64,000 nucleotides of DNA from Arion vulgaris. Taxonomy: Eukaryota; Mollusca; Gastropoda; Stylommatophora; Arionidae. The stretch's first letter is position 1. Each line of letters opens with the position of its first letter. Below are positions 37,201 to 49,200 of the stretch, one piece after another. The notes under the pieces are model-generated. The model saw nothing but the letters and a program-made list of their open reading frames with translations, was not told where the DNA came from and ran no database searches. The DNA lies in NCBI GenBank assembly GCA_020796225.1, contig CM036758.1, forward strand, positions 64,201,774-64,265,773. Direction: 5' to 3'. The position numbers were made by a program, and so were the translations under genes.

Positions 37201-40200
37201 GGTGCAGTAGTTTTTATAATATTCACTTTTAGTGCGGACACGTCAATAAATGGAATGTGGAACGCCCATTCTTTAGATGCAATTATTACATTAGACTTAC
37301 AACTATAGATACTGCTTTTCATAAACAATCAAATGTCATTATTACTGTCAATTAAATATTCTTCATTACTATCACAAGTTATAATTTGATCTAACAGTAC
37401 TCAAGATTACACTGTAAACATCGTCAGAAACATTAACGTTTAAAAAAAAGTCTCGACTTGAACACAATAATACATTGCTTTCCTTCTTTCAAATCTTTGT
37501 TAAATGGAGATAGTAATGTACCTACATATATGTACTTTCCGTTTTTGAAGATTTTTTAAACTTCAGTAAAGGGGTTCTGAAGATACATTCGTTTCCGTGA
37601 ACAGACATCCAAAAGCCGATATATCGGTTCTGCGACATCATGAACATTACTCTGAACCGATATATCGGCTCTGCAGTTCCGTTGGGTTAATATATTGTCT
37701 AAGTTAATGAAACATATGAAGAAACCTTCGATACATTATTGACATCACCGGTATCCTTGTATTAATATATTGTCTAAGTTAATGAAACCTTCGATACATT
37801 ATTGACATCACCGGTATCCTTGTATTAATATATTGTCTAAGTTAATGAAACCTTCGATACATTATTGACATCACCGGTATCCTTGTATTAATATATTGTC
37901 TAAGTTAATGAAACATATGAAGAAACCTTCGATACATTATTGACATCACCGGTATCCTTGTATTAATATATTGTCTAAGTTAATGAAACCTTCGATACAT
38001 TATTGACATCACCGGTATCCTTGTATTAATATATTGTCTAAGTTAATGAAACCTTCGATACATTATTGACATCACCGGTATCCTTGTATTAATATATTGT
38101 CTAAGTTAATGAAACATATGAAGAAACCTTCGATACATTATTGACATCACCGGTATCCTTGTATTAATATATTGTCTAAGTTAATGAAACCTTCGATACA
38201 TTATTGACATCACCGGTATCCTTGTATTAATATATTGTCTAAGTTAATGAAACCTTCGATACATTATTGACATCACTGGAATCCTTCCACCTATCTGTTA
38301 CTGGGGCCACAAGAGGAGCAAAGAATAGTAACACTGCGACCTACATGGCATGTCGTAAGAGGTGACTGAGGTAGAGGCCTAGGGAAGCTACCCTAGTAAA
38401 TAAAAATGTCGCAGAAATCAGATGTGCTGGAATACTTGTAGGCGTATAACTGACATACAATCACTCTTAGGCTCAGATACACAAAAAATCACACAGAGTG
38501 GTTAACAAGGGCTTTGAAGAAGAAGAGGAAAGAATATTTGAGAAAGAACAAAATTTGTAATTGCTACAGCAGTTATTTATTTGTTTTCCTTTTTATTCAT
38601 GATACTCACTTGACTCTTCTATATAATCACATTCTAAAAGTATAGGGAAGAAAGGTATTTAAAAATTCTATGGCTAGACTGGGCAGATGACGCCCGTCAG
38701 CCCAGAAGGGCAGGTTGTCTACGGGTCGCTGCCCCGAAAGAAAATAGCTGCCTTGTGGGTTTGGCTGGGGACAGCAAAAGGCTAACGGAGAGCGAACCTG
38801 AGCTCCAATAGGTACTGAAGGCTGTGCACATACATCCGTTCTGATGTTTGCTGCTTATATATCACAATCGAATGATAAAAGCGGCCTAAGAACGATTGCG
38901 AGAGAGAGAGAGATATGGCTTGAACTGAAAAATATGGATTGTTCATTTTAGTCATTTTATTTTCTCCAGAAAGACACCTTTGAAAAGTTAATGAGCTTTC
39001 TCACATCAAATCCTGTTCCACTTGTGTACATTAGCCTGCAATTACTGCGGATACTGGCTGTGGCTGGATATCAACCAGACAATGTTGACAGCTTTACTGC
39101 ATGGACACAGCATATCATTGATGAAGGCATGGAAACCGGACAACTGAACAAATCCAAACTGGTATTGAACTTAACTAAAATATACTGGACATTTTAGTAT
39201 TCCTCTTCTTCACCCTTTGCCCCTAAGGAAGCATAGCTCCGCAACCAAAGCCTTCCAAACCTGCCTATTCAATGCCATCTTTTCCAGATCTCTCCACATT
39301 TTCTTGCACTCCGTCTCCAACTCCCGTCTCCAGGTGTTCCTGGGTCTTCCCCTACCTCTATTGCCCTTGGGGTTCCATCTGAGAGCCTGTCTCGTGATGC
39401 TGTTATGGGGTTTCCTCAGTGTGTGTCCTATCCATCGCCACCTTCTGCTTCTTATCTCTTGTTCCACCTGCCGTTGTCCCGTTCTATCCCAGTATGTTTT
39501 AGTATGAATGTTGTTACTATGTATTTTTTTAAATTATGTTTGGTTTTTCATCAGAAAAATTTATGTGTGATTACTGAAGTCCCATATTTTTAGTTTAGTA
39601 ACTTGCTGATAAAAAAAGACGCTGGCGCTAGATAGGACACACTTTGTGAAAACCGGAGGTGAATATAACAAGAAGGGTCCTTTCCTGGAACCCGCAGGGA
39701 CAGCGAAAGAAGGGAGGCCGAGAAATACATGGAGACGAGATTTGGAGGCGGAGATCAACAATATAAAGAAGAGCTGGAAGGAGCTGCAGGAGATAGCTAG
39801 AGATAGGAAGACTTGGCATGAGTTGGTTGAGGGCCTATGCCCAACCCGGGTAAAAGGCAAAGAGAGATAGAGAGAGAACGTGCTGATGCAACAAATAAGA
39901 ATGAGAAAATTGAAAGTATTTTGGACATATAAAGTGTAGTAGGCGCTTTTATTCCGTTCGGGTGTGATTCTAATTTGTATCAGTTTGATGGGTTTTCTCC
40001 TTTTGTGTGGTAGTTATTTATTTACTGGTGACGATGGTAACAAGATCACAACAGATACCAACTCAATGCTGAAGACTTTATATATATGTTTATTGATGTT
40101 ATTCACAGCTTTCCAAAACATGTCTATTCAGTTGTGGTGTTTATGTTCGTCTCCTATGTTGTCACTACGTCGCTAAGCAGTACTAACAAATCTACGCAAT

Positions 40201-43200
40201 GTCTCGTTCTAATGTTGCTATCTGCTCATAGTAAGCAGATTTGGTGTGCAAACACTACAGTCTCTACTTATGCATTTCTACAAACTTATCTATCTAAACT
40301 ACCTGTCTAGTCTGTTGGCTACTACCTGGGGTTGGGAACGTTGTGCCCGGTCCTTGCAGACTACTACAAAAGAGACATGAAGGGTTGGAGAAGACCATTA
40401 TGGAAGGAGGCGTCCCGGAAAAAAAGAGGAAGACTATGGAGAAGATGTATTCTGGGTGTGATTAATGATTTGAACATGACAACAGCGGATGTGGGACATC
40501 TAGCTTATGAGAGAGAGACAGCGGATGTGGGACATCTAGCTTATGAGAGAGAGACAGCGGATGTGGGACATCTAGCTTATGAGAGAGAGACAGCGGATGT
40601 GGGACATCTAGCTTATGAGAGAGAGACAGCGGATGTGGGACATCTAGTTTATGAGAGAGAGACAGCGGATGTGGGACATCTAGCTTATGAGAGAGAGACA
40701 GCGGATGTGGGACATCTAGTTTATGAGAGAGAGACAGCGGATGTGGGACATCTAGCTTATGAGAGAGAGACAGCGGATGTGGGACATCTAGCTTATGAGA
40801 GAGAGACAGCGGATGTGGGACATCTAGCTTATGAGAGAGAGACAGCGGATGTGGGACATCTAGCTTATGAGAGAGAGACAGCGGATGTGGGACATCTAGT
40901 TTATGAGAGAGAGACAGCGGATGTGGGACATCTAGCTTATGAGAGAGACAGCGGATGTGGGACATCTAGCTTATGAGAGAGAGACAGCGGATGTGGGACA
41001 TCTAGCTTATGAGAGAGAGACAGCGGATGTGGGACATCTAGCTTATGAGAGAGAGACAGCGGATGTGGGACATCTAGCTTATGAGAGAGAGACAGCGGAT
41101 GTGGGACATCTAGCTTATGAGAGAGAGACAGCGGATGTGGGACATCTAGCTTATGAGAGAGAGACAGCGGATGTGGGACATCTAGTTTATGAGAGAGAGA
41201 CAGCGGATGTGGGACATCTAGCTTATGAGAGAGAGACAGCGGATGTGGGACATCTAGCTTATGAGAGAGAGACAGCGGATGTGGGACATCTAGTTTATGA
41301 GAGAGAGACAGCGGATGTGGGACATCTAGCTTATGAGAGAGAGACAGCGGATGTGGGACATCTAGCTTATGAGAGAGAGACAGCGGATGTGGGACATCTA
41401 GTTTATGAGAGAGAGACAGCGGATGTGGGACATCTAGCTTATGAGAGAGAGACAGCGGATGTGGGACATCTAGCTTATGAGAGAAAGAGAAATGAAAAAG
41501 GACTGTTAGGGTGGCAATGTTATGCCCAGGACAATGATGATCCATTGCTTGGGGATCTCTGTTGCATTGATTTGTTGTGCTCGCATTATGCTCCAAAAAC
41601 ACACAAATTTCTTATCGTGTAGAGTGATCAATGCTATTATATAGTTATCTCTGATATGGGTAGGTGAGATCAGATCAAGTGCCTAGTCCTATCAAAGATG
41701 GATGATAAAATGTAGGTCTATTGTTAGAGTACATTAAAAAAAACATTTGATAATTAAAAAAAAAGCAGGTTGTAAAGTTGCTGGCCAGACATTTGAGATG
41801 CCTGACCAATGAGAAGCTGAGAAAGAAAGCTAATTACACATCCTTGGCAACCACTATCTGAAGATGGAGATTAAATACATATGTAGAAATCGACCTGGGC
41901 ACATTGGCAAAAGCAGCTCTTCAGTGGACAGCAGACAGAAGAATACGGAGCAGACCATACAAAGCCTGGAGAATGACAGTGTAAAAAGAAATTAAAGAGT
42001 GTGTATACTGAGGTTGTTCCCCAGGGGTAGAAAGACAGTAGTGCATCATCAATGAGGATCATTTATGAATGCCTATGTATCAACTATTATATTGAGAGGA
42101 CATAGGTAAACTGGAACGACTGGCCGAATGAAGTAGAAAGCGGGCTCCCATGCGAGTCACCCGGTTCAATCCGCGCTAGGCCAAGAAGTTTTTCTGGACG
42201 GGGCGTATAGAAAAATCCAAACCTGAATAGTTTTGTGACGACTGCACTAGCTATGCGACCATTAAATTCCACAGGATCATGTCCGTCCTATCCCTGTCGC
42301 ACCACCTAAAAGTGTTTTTGTTTTTTCTGATCCAGAAGCACTTGAGCTGAAAGCTCTTCGACTCGGTGTCATGGACATCGTAATCCTTCGGTTCGGTGCC
42401 ACGAACACCGTAAATCTGGGGAACCTGTAGCTTTTCTGCCAGTCCGTGGAGTTGAACCCGACATACAGAGGACTTGTCACCCGTAGTCCAACGCGCTACG
42501 AACACGCTGGGCACGCGGGCAAAAAGTGGTATTACAGACAATAACAAGTTTTTTTTATAGTTATATCTTGTAAAACAATCTTACATCATGGTTTATTGCT
42601 TCTCAACCTTCCTCAGATACATCTAGCATACTACATGTCACTCCTTGGCTTATTTAATGATGCTTTGTTGCTGAAGATTTTTTCATTGGACTTTGTCATT
42701 GATTTGGATCAAGATATTCAAGGTGGGGTGTGCTATACTAGCAAATGTATTTACCTGTAAGATTCTCTAATATGCAATTGTCATTGACTTGGATCAAAAT
42801 ATTCAAGGTGGGGTGGGCTATACTAGAAATTATATGTATCTGTAAGATTCTCTAATATTCAAATTGTCATTGACTGGGATCAAGATATTCAAGGTGGGGT
42901 GTGCTATACTAGAAATTATATTTATCTGTAAGATTCTCTAATATTCAACTGCCATAGACTTGGATCAAGATATTCAATGTAGGGTGTGCTATACTAGAAA
43001 TTATATTTAAATGTAAAATTCTCTAATATTCAAATTGTCATTGACTGGGATCAAAGTATATCTTCTACTTCTTTGACTAAGTAATCAGTGATCATAACAT
43101 CTTCAGTTTCAGTTTGGAATATCTTCATTGCACTCGGACATGTCCATAGGTGCTCCGATCTCCTTCGCAATATCTCCAACAGCGTCCAGCAACTGACCGT

Positions 43201-46200
43201 ACCAGTTCTATTTTGATTGATGAGCCGACTCATAACATCTTGTGGGCTCACAACAAACCCTTTCTATTTTGCTTGACCATTAGTAGAAACAAAGAATGAA
43301 GTGGTTGGGCCACTTAATAAGAATGCATTCAAACTCCACAGTATACAGTCTTCTACAACAGAACATCAGAAAAGAAGGTGAGAGGAAGATCACAAAAAGA
43401 TAGTTAGATGGCATAGCAGAATTCTGTCAAAGAGCAAAAATAACAGTGACCCAAGCCACCAGAACAGCGCAGGAAAAAAATAAAAACCACAGCACTGGGC
43501 AACAACCCGGTAGAAGTGAGACGACAAAAGAAGAAGTAGTAATTCTTTGTAGAGTGCTGCCTGGCTTCCCTCACAATTGTCTTAGTAAAAGAATTGGAAG
43601 GGATGAGAAGAAGGGCTGGAAGAAGTTTGTTCCAAGACCTGGACTCGTTGAAAGGTGAAGAAGACTGAATGACTGAAATTAATTTCTTCAAATTTTTTTT
43701 TGGTCTTATTATTTCAAACAGAATTAAACTCTCATGTGGCAAACAAGACGAAGCATGTCCTATATCTTCTCAACCAAAGTGTTGCCATCGAGTGTCCACA
43801 TCTCAATGTGCCATGGTTTACTAGATCATTCTATCTGAAAGGTAGGTTCACCTTACTTACAAAGTTGATTCTGAACTCAAAGCACAATATACTAAAACAC
43901 GAAAGATGGTGATGCTGGGGTGTACACAGAAGGTTTAGTCTAAAAAAAATGGGCCTAAAACCAAAAGATTGACTTCATCGCACTTCAGAGCCATTTACCC
44001 CATATGGCTCGGCCCCTCTCCGCAGAAATAGCACGCCACCTGCCAAAGAGTATTGCACAAACTATGTAATTCTGACAACAATCCTAGGAGTCTGGAAAAA
44101 ATGCACCCGTGAACAGAACGGTGTGGTCCGATTCGAACCACGACTTTGGAACACAAGACAAAGGCTTAGCCACAGAGACCCCAGTAAGAGGCCTCGTAGG
44201 TCGCAGCGGTACTATTCTTTGCTTGCCTTGCGGGCCCCGCACATGGACAGTTATCTTCACCAATATTACTATTAATTTCCTTCTTCACCTTTCAACTCCC
44301 AACGGAGCACAGGTCTTCAACAAACTTGCTCTTAATATTACTTTATTATTATTATTAGTATAGCAATTGCCACATGGCGCTTGTGCCTCCAGTCATTAGT
44401 CATATACACCCCAATATATAAAACCCCTGGACAGCACTGTCCTAATGTTTGTCCTAGCCTGCATCCATTTTTTTTTCTTGAGATCTTGTTCCACTAGTAT
44501 TTGCTTGATTCTTTTGATCAGTTACTCAATAGTGACTATGTCATACCACTTCAGCTCTTAATTAACAGATAAGCTGAGACACATCTAATGGCAGAGGAGA
44601 TCAGATTTCTGGGGAAAGTGTAAAGAATACCATGGAAGGACAGGAAACAAATTAAACAGTTCTTCAGGAAACAGATAAAAACCGCAAATTGACTAGAGAA
44701 ATTAGACGTAGACAGTGGGGGACTGCCTAGAGTAGTTGATAGTAGCTCGGCCTGCTAGCTGTGAGACGCCTCATAGCTCGGGTTCGAACCTACTGTCCGG
44801 CATTTGTTCGAGTCTCCTGGTCTCACTCAGGACGATAACGTAAGTACCTCTGAAGTCGGAGAAAATCTGCCTGTATGGCGAGGGAATACTAATTACGAGT
44901 ACATTGAGCCACACGGCTGCCAGTGTAAAGTAATTTACAATGTGCACGCTGCTGCCATTGTAAGAAATTGGAAAACAGATTTTCACGCAAAATCAGTTTC
45001 AGAGATGAAACTTCGTCTGAGTTGAAAGCAGACAGAAAAAAAGAAAGAAAAAAGAAGTAGACAGTTACCGCTGAAGTCGGAGAAGATGAGCCTGTTTATT
45101 TTTGGGCCATGGCATACAGTTGTACGGGTAACTGAACATGCCGATATGCTCACAGTTATGGCTGCTGTAAAAAAATCAACAAGTAATGGACCAGGCTGAT
45201 ATTCTAAATTCCCTAAGGGAGACAGGAAGTGTAAATGCTTCAAGTAATAGTGGTGAATTTACAACCCTAATCAGATTGCAAGAATTCCCAAGTCTAATGT
45301 GGTGTAGCTAGACAAGAGCACTATACTGGTAGCCAAAGAAGAACAGTAAACCAACAAAGAACTGGTGTTGTTAGTCGTTACACCCTGAGAGACATACTGA
45401 GGAGGAGATCGGAGCACTTATTGACTAATTGGTTCGATGTGCAGTGATGATGATCTAACGACTAAACTAAAAAAAAAATTAGCATATAAAATAATCAGTA
45501 TGTGTAATTTATAAAAAAATGAGACAAGTTTTATACCTGTTCTTAAATTATTGCTTTTCCAGGTACAGAATTATACGATGCAAATAATGCTAACCTTCGC
45601 ATTATAATTAATAGCCTCAACCGACTATCTGGGAATAATGGTTATGTTTTGAGCCCTGCAAGAACTCCATATGCACATCGTATAGGTTTGTTGTCTTTTG
45701 TTTTTCTGTTATTTCCGGAGTAATTTAATTTCAAGTTCGGGGTCTCTGTGACATAGAGGTTATGTGCTTGCCTCTCATTCGAAAGGTACTCGTTCACTCC
45801 TCGTGGCACCATTGGAATATTTTTCCAGAGATCACTGATCTCGTTGTAGGTTAGATCAAGTTCCTAGTCCTATCGGAGCCGGATGATCTTCTTCTTTGCG
45901 TTCGTTCTTTCTGACCAATTTTAATCACTCTTTGTGATATGTTTGATCTTTGCCAAGGATGTGTATACGTTGCACATTGGTTTGGTAGGCCCCTAAACGC
46001 ATAGACTTCTACATGTTTAGGACATGTGCATCAGATTTCAGCCTATCCTTCCTAGTCGTCTCTTACGACATGTGTGGCAGGTAACAGTGGTTCTATTCTT
46101 TACACCCCAAATTTGGGCCCGGTAACCACTCGGGCGAGCCGGATGATAAAAGTAGGTCCCGTGTTGAATTTGAACATGTAAAACAACCCTTGGCGGTTCA

Positions 46201-49200
46201 AAATCGTGAAGAGCAGGCTGGAAAGTCACTGCCCTGGCAAAATTCGTTAGAAAAGTTTGAAAATAAAATCCCTACAAAATATTTTTACCATCTTCTAAAT
46301 CACATCGGGACCCTTGCCTGTGTTAGTGAGTTCGTGCACTGCTGCTGAGATCTTCCTGATTATTTTTTTCCGATCCAGAAGCACCTGACCTTTCGGCTCT
46401 GTGCCATGGACATCGTAACCCTTCAGTTCGGAACCACGGACACCGTAAATCTGGAGGGTCTGTGGCTTTTCTGTCAGCCCGCGGAATTGAACCCGAACTT
46501 ACAGAGGGCTTATCACCCATTGTCCAACACGCTACGAACACGCTGGGCAGGCGGACGATCTTCCAGTATAAGAACGAGATCGGAGCACATGATAACTCAC
46601 CGAATTGCAATGATGACGGTCCTATCAATCAATCAATTTCTGAATGGGAAATAAATGTTAGTTATTCGATACATTTTTGGACTATTTTGTTTATTCTGTA
46701 TATCTTCTTCTTGAAGACTCCTATATCGACCATTTGTCAACCACTCTGTGTGATTTGTATGTGATCTGAGCCTAAGAGCGATTGCACATTGTGTCAGTTA
46801 TGCGCCTACAAGTAGGCCAGCACATCCGATTTCTGCGCTGCTTTTTATTTACTAGGTAGCATCCCTAGGGCCTACATTAGTCGTCTCTTACGACATGCAT
46901 TGTAGGTTGCAGTGATACTATTCTTTGCTTCCTCCCGCACCAGGCCGCACACGGGCCCCGGCACACCCACCATATGGCGATTCTGTATATCAACTACAAT
47001 GCTCTTTCATAGATTTATTAATTATTCTTTCTTAATTTTCAATCTATTTTCAAAAGATTGTTTATGTAGCTTTATTGTTAGTGCATGTTTATGTCTTGTT
47101 ATAACTTTATTGTTAGTGCCTGGTCTCTTAGACAATTGGTCCTTGGTTCAATCCCTCAGCATGGGATTATTTCAATTCTGCAAACAGCTCTCAGGTTGAC
47201 CCATTCTTATTTGGGCACCACAACAGCTGTATGTTATGTTGACCACATCACTCATCATATGTTGTTGGTCAAAGAAAAATATGGACATAGCACTGTATTC
47301 TCCAAACATAGCACTGTATTCTCCAGACATAGCACTGCATTCTCCAGACATAGCACTGCATTCTCCGGACATAGCACTGCATTCTCCAGACATAGCACTG
47401 CATTCTCCAGACATAGCACTGCATTCTCCAGACATAGCACTGCATTCTCCAGACAAAGCACTGTATTCTACAGACAAAGCACTATATCACCCAGCCACTG
47501 TACTGCATTCCCCAGACACTGCACTGCAATCCCCAGACATAGCACTGCATTCTCCAAACATAGCACTGTATTCTACAGACAAAGCACTGTATTACCCAGC
47601 CACAGTACTGTACTGTATTCCCCAGACACTGCACTGCATTCCCCAGACATAGCACTGTATCACCCAGACATAGCACTGTATTTTCCAGATATAGCACTGT
47701 ACTGTATTCCCCAGACACAGCACTGTACTGTATTCCTCAGACATAGCACTGTATTTTCCAGATATAGCACTGTATTCCCCAGACATAACACTGTATCACC
47801 CAACATACCACATAATATAAAAATGACTATTTGACCTTTACATTATCTCTTCTTCTTCTTTGCGTTCGTTCTTTACACCAATTTTAATCACTCTTTGTGA
47901 TATGTTTGATCTTTGCCAAGAACGTGTATACGTTGCACATTGGTTTGTAGGCCCCTAAACGCATAGATTTCAACAAGTTTAGGACATGTGCATCCGATTT
48001 CAGCCAAACCTCCTTAGACGCCTCTTACGACATGCGTGGCAGGTTAACAGTGGTTCTATTCTTTACACGTTCTAATTTCGTAGGCAGGCCTTTTTGGCTT
48101 TAGGTGCTTTAGGGTAAATATTTATTTATATATACCTGTCAATTTCGGAATATCAAAACCTGCACATTAAACTAACAAAAAAAAAAGGACAAAGAAATGT
48201 TTTCTTTGTGCTTGTTCTTATCAACCAAGTTAACCTGTCTCCGTGACTCGTGAATTTTGCTTCGAACATGAATCCATGTTGGTCGCAGTTCACAGACATG
48301 ACATTTAGAAAGGCTCATATGACACGTAGAACAGACACACCCACACATTTTTAAATGTCCATTCTGTAATCATGTTGATTCAACATTAACCCTTTAGCTG
48401 CTAAGGATGTGTATAGATGTTTTCTCCATTCACCGCTAAAGACGCATTAACACGTCTGTGATTATCTCTCCTCTGTAGGCTAAGACGTGTTAACACGTTA
48501 TACATTTCTACTGTCACTGCTATAGCTGTACATTGCCCGCCTGCCCAGCTTGTTCGTAGCGCGTTGGACTGCGGGTGACTAGCCCTCTGTGAGTGCGGGT
48601 TCAATTCCGTGGGCTGGCAGAAAAGCCACAGGTTCCCCAGATTCACAGTATTTGGCACGAACGAAGGTTCGATGTCCATGGCACCGAACCTAAGGGTTAC
48701 GATGTCCATGGCACCGAGCTGAAAGCTCAAGTGCTTCTGGATCGAAAAAAAAAATTAGCTGTACATTCACGTTTGTGACCTAGAAACAAGGAGTAGCTAT
48801 TTTTAGCTCCGTCTTCGGAAAGTATGTAGAAGCAAAAGGGTTAAGACAGAACAGGGTTTGGAATCACGAGTGATGGCAACTGCTGATCTTAAACAAATAC
48901 TGTGCCCGCCTGCCCAGCATGTTCGTAGCGCATGACAAGCCCTCTGTGAGTGCGGGTTCAATTCCGCGGACTGGCAGAAAAGCCACGGTTCTCCAGATTT
49001 ATGGTGTTTGTGGCACCGAAGGGTTACGATGTCCATGGCACAGAGCCGAAGAGCTGAAAGCTCAAGTGCTTCTGGATCGGGAAAAAAATACTGTTGTTCT
49101 TACTGTATCAGTAAATTTTTGATTGACCTCTCTGAGCCTAACACAACCACACCCAATACAAACCTTTAATAATAATAATAATTCCTCTCGTACCGTTATA

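Larger units (their letters stand above)
36218..38277. repeat. 63/75-bp minisatellite, about 15 units, twice interrupted
   Basis: Core CATCACCGGTATCCTTGTAT. Some units carry a 12-bp GAAACATATGAA addition. In 37700-38277 the order 75-63-63 repeats, giving a 201-bp higher-order unit. In FASTKD intron 4. Confidence 0.93.

Noticed and set aside
40332..41622. Long frames of 214 and 227 codons (plus) and 167 and 221 codons (minus) as repeat-protein genes
   Set aside because: They are the 36-bp array read in frames; a 2-base loss splits them and they lie in a FASTKD intron within LINE debris.
47085..47834. 249-codon repeat-rich protein
   Set aside because: Product of the 21-bp minisatellite, open in several frames on both strands; no start or splice context.
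48535..48756. Functional tRNA gene
   Set aside because: Box A and B are present but the body is a 222-bp SINE with A tail and TSD, in seven copies.
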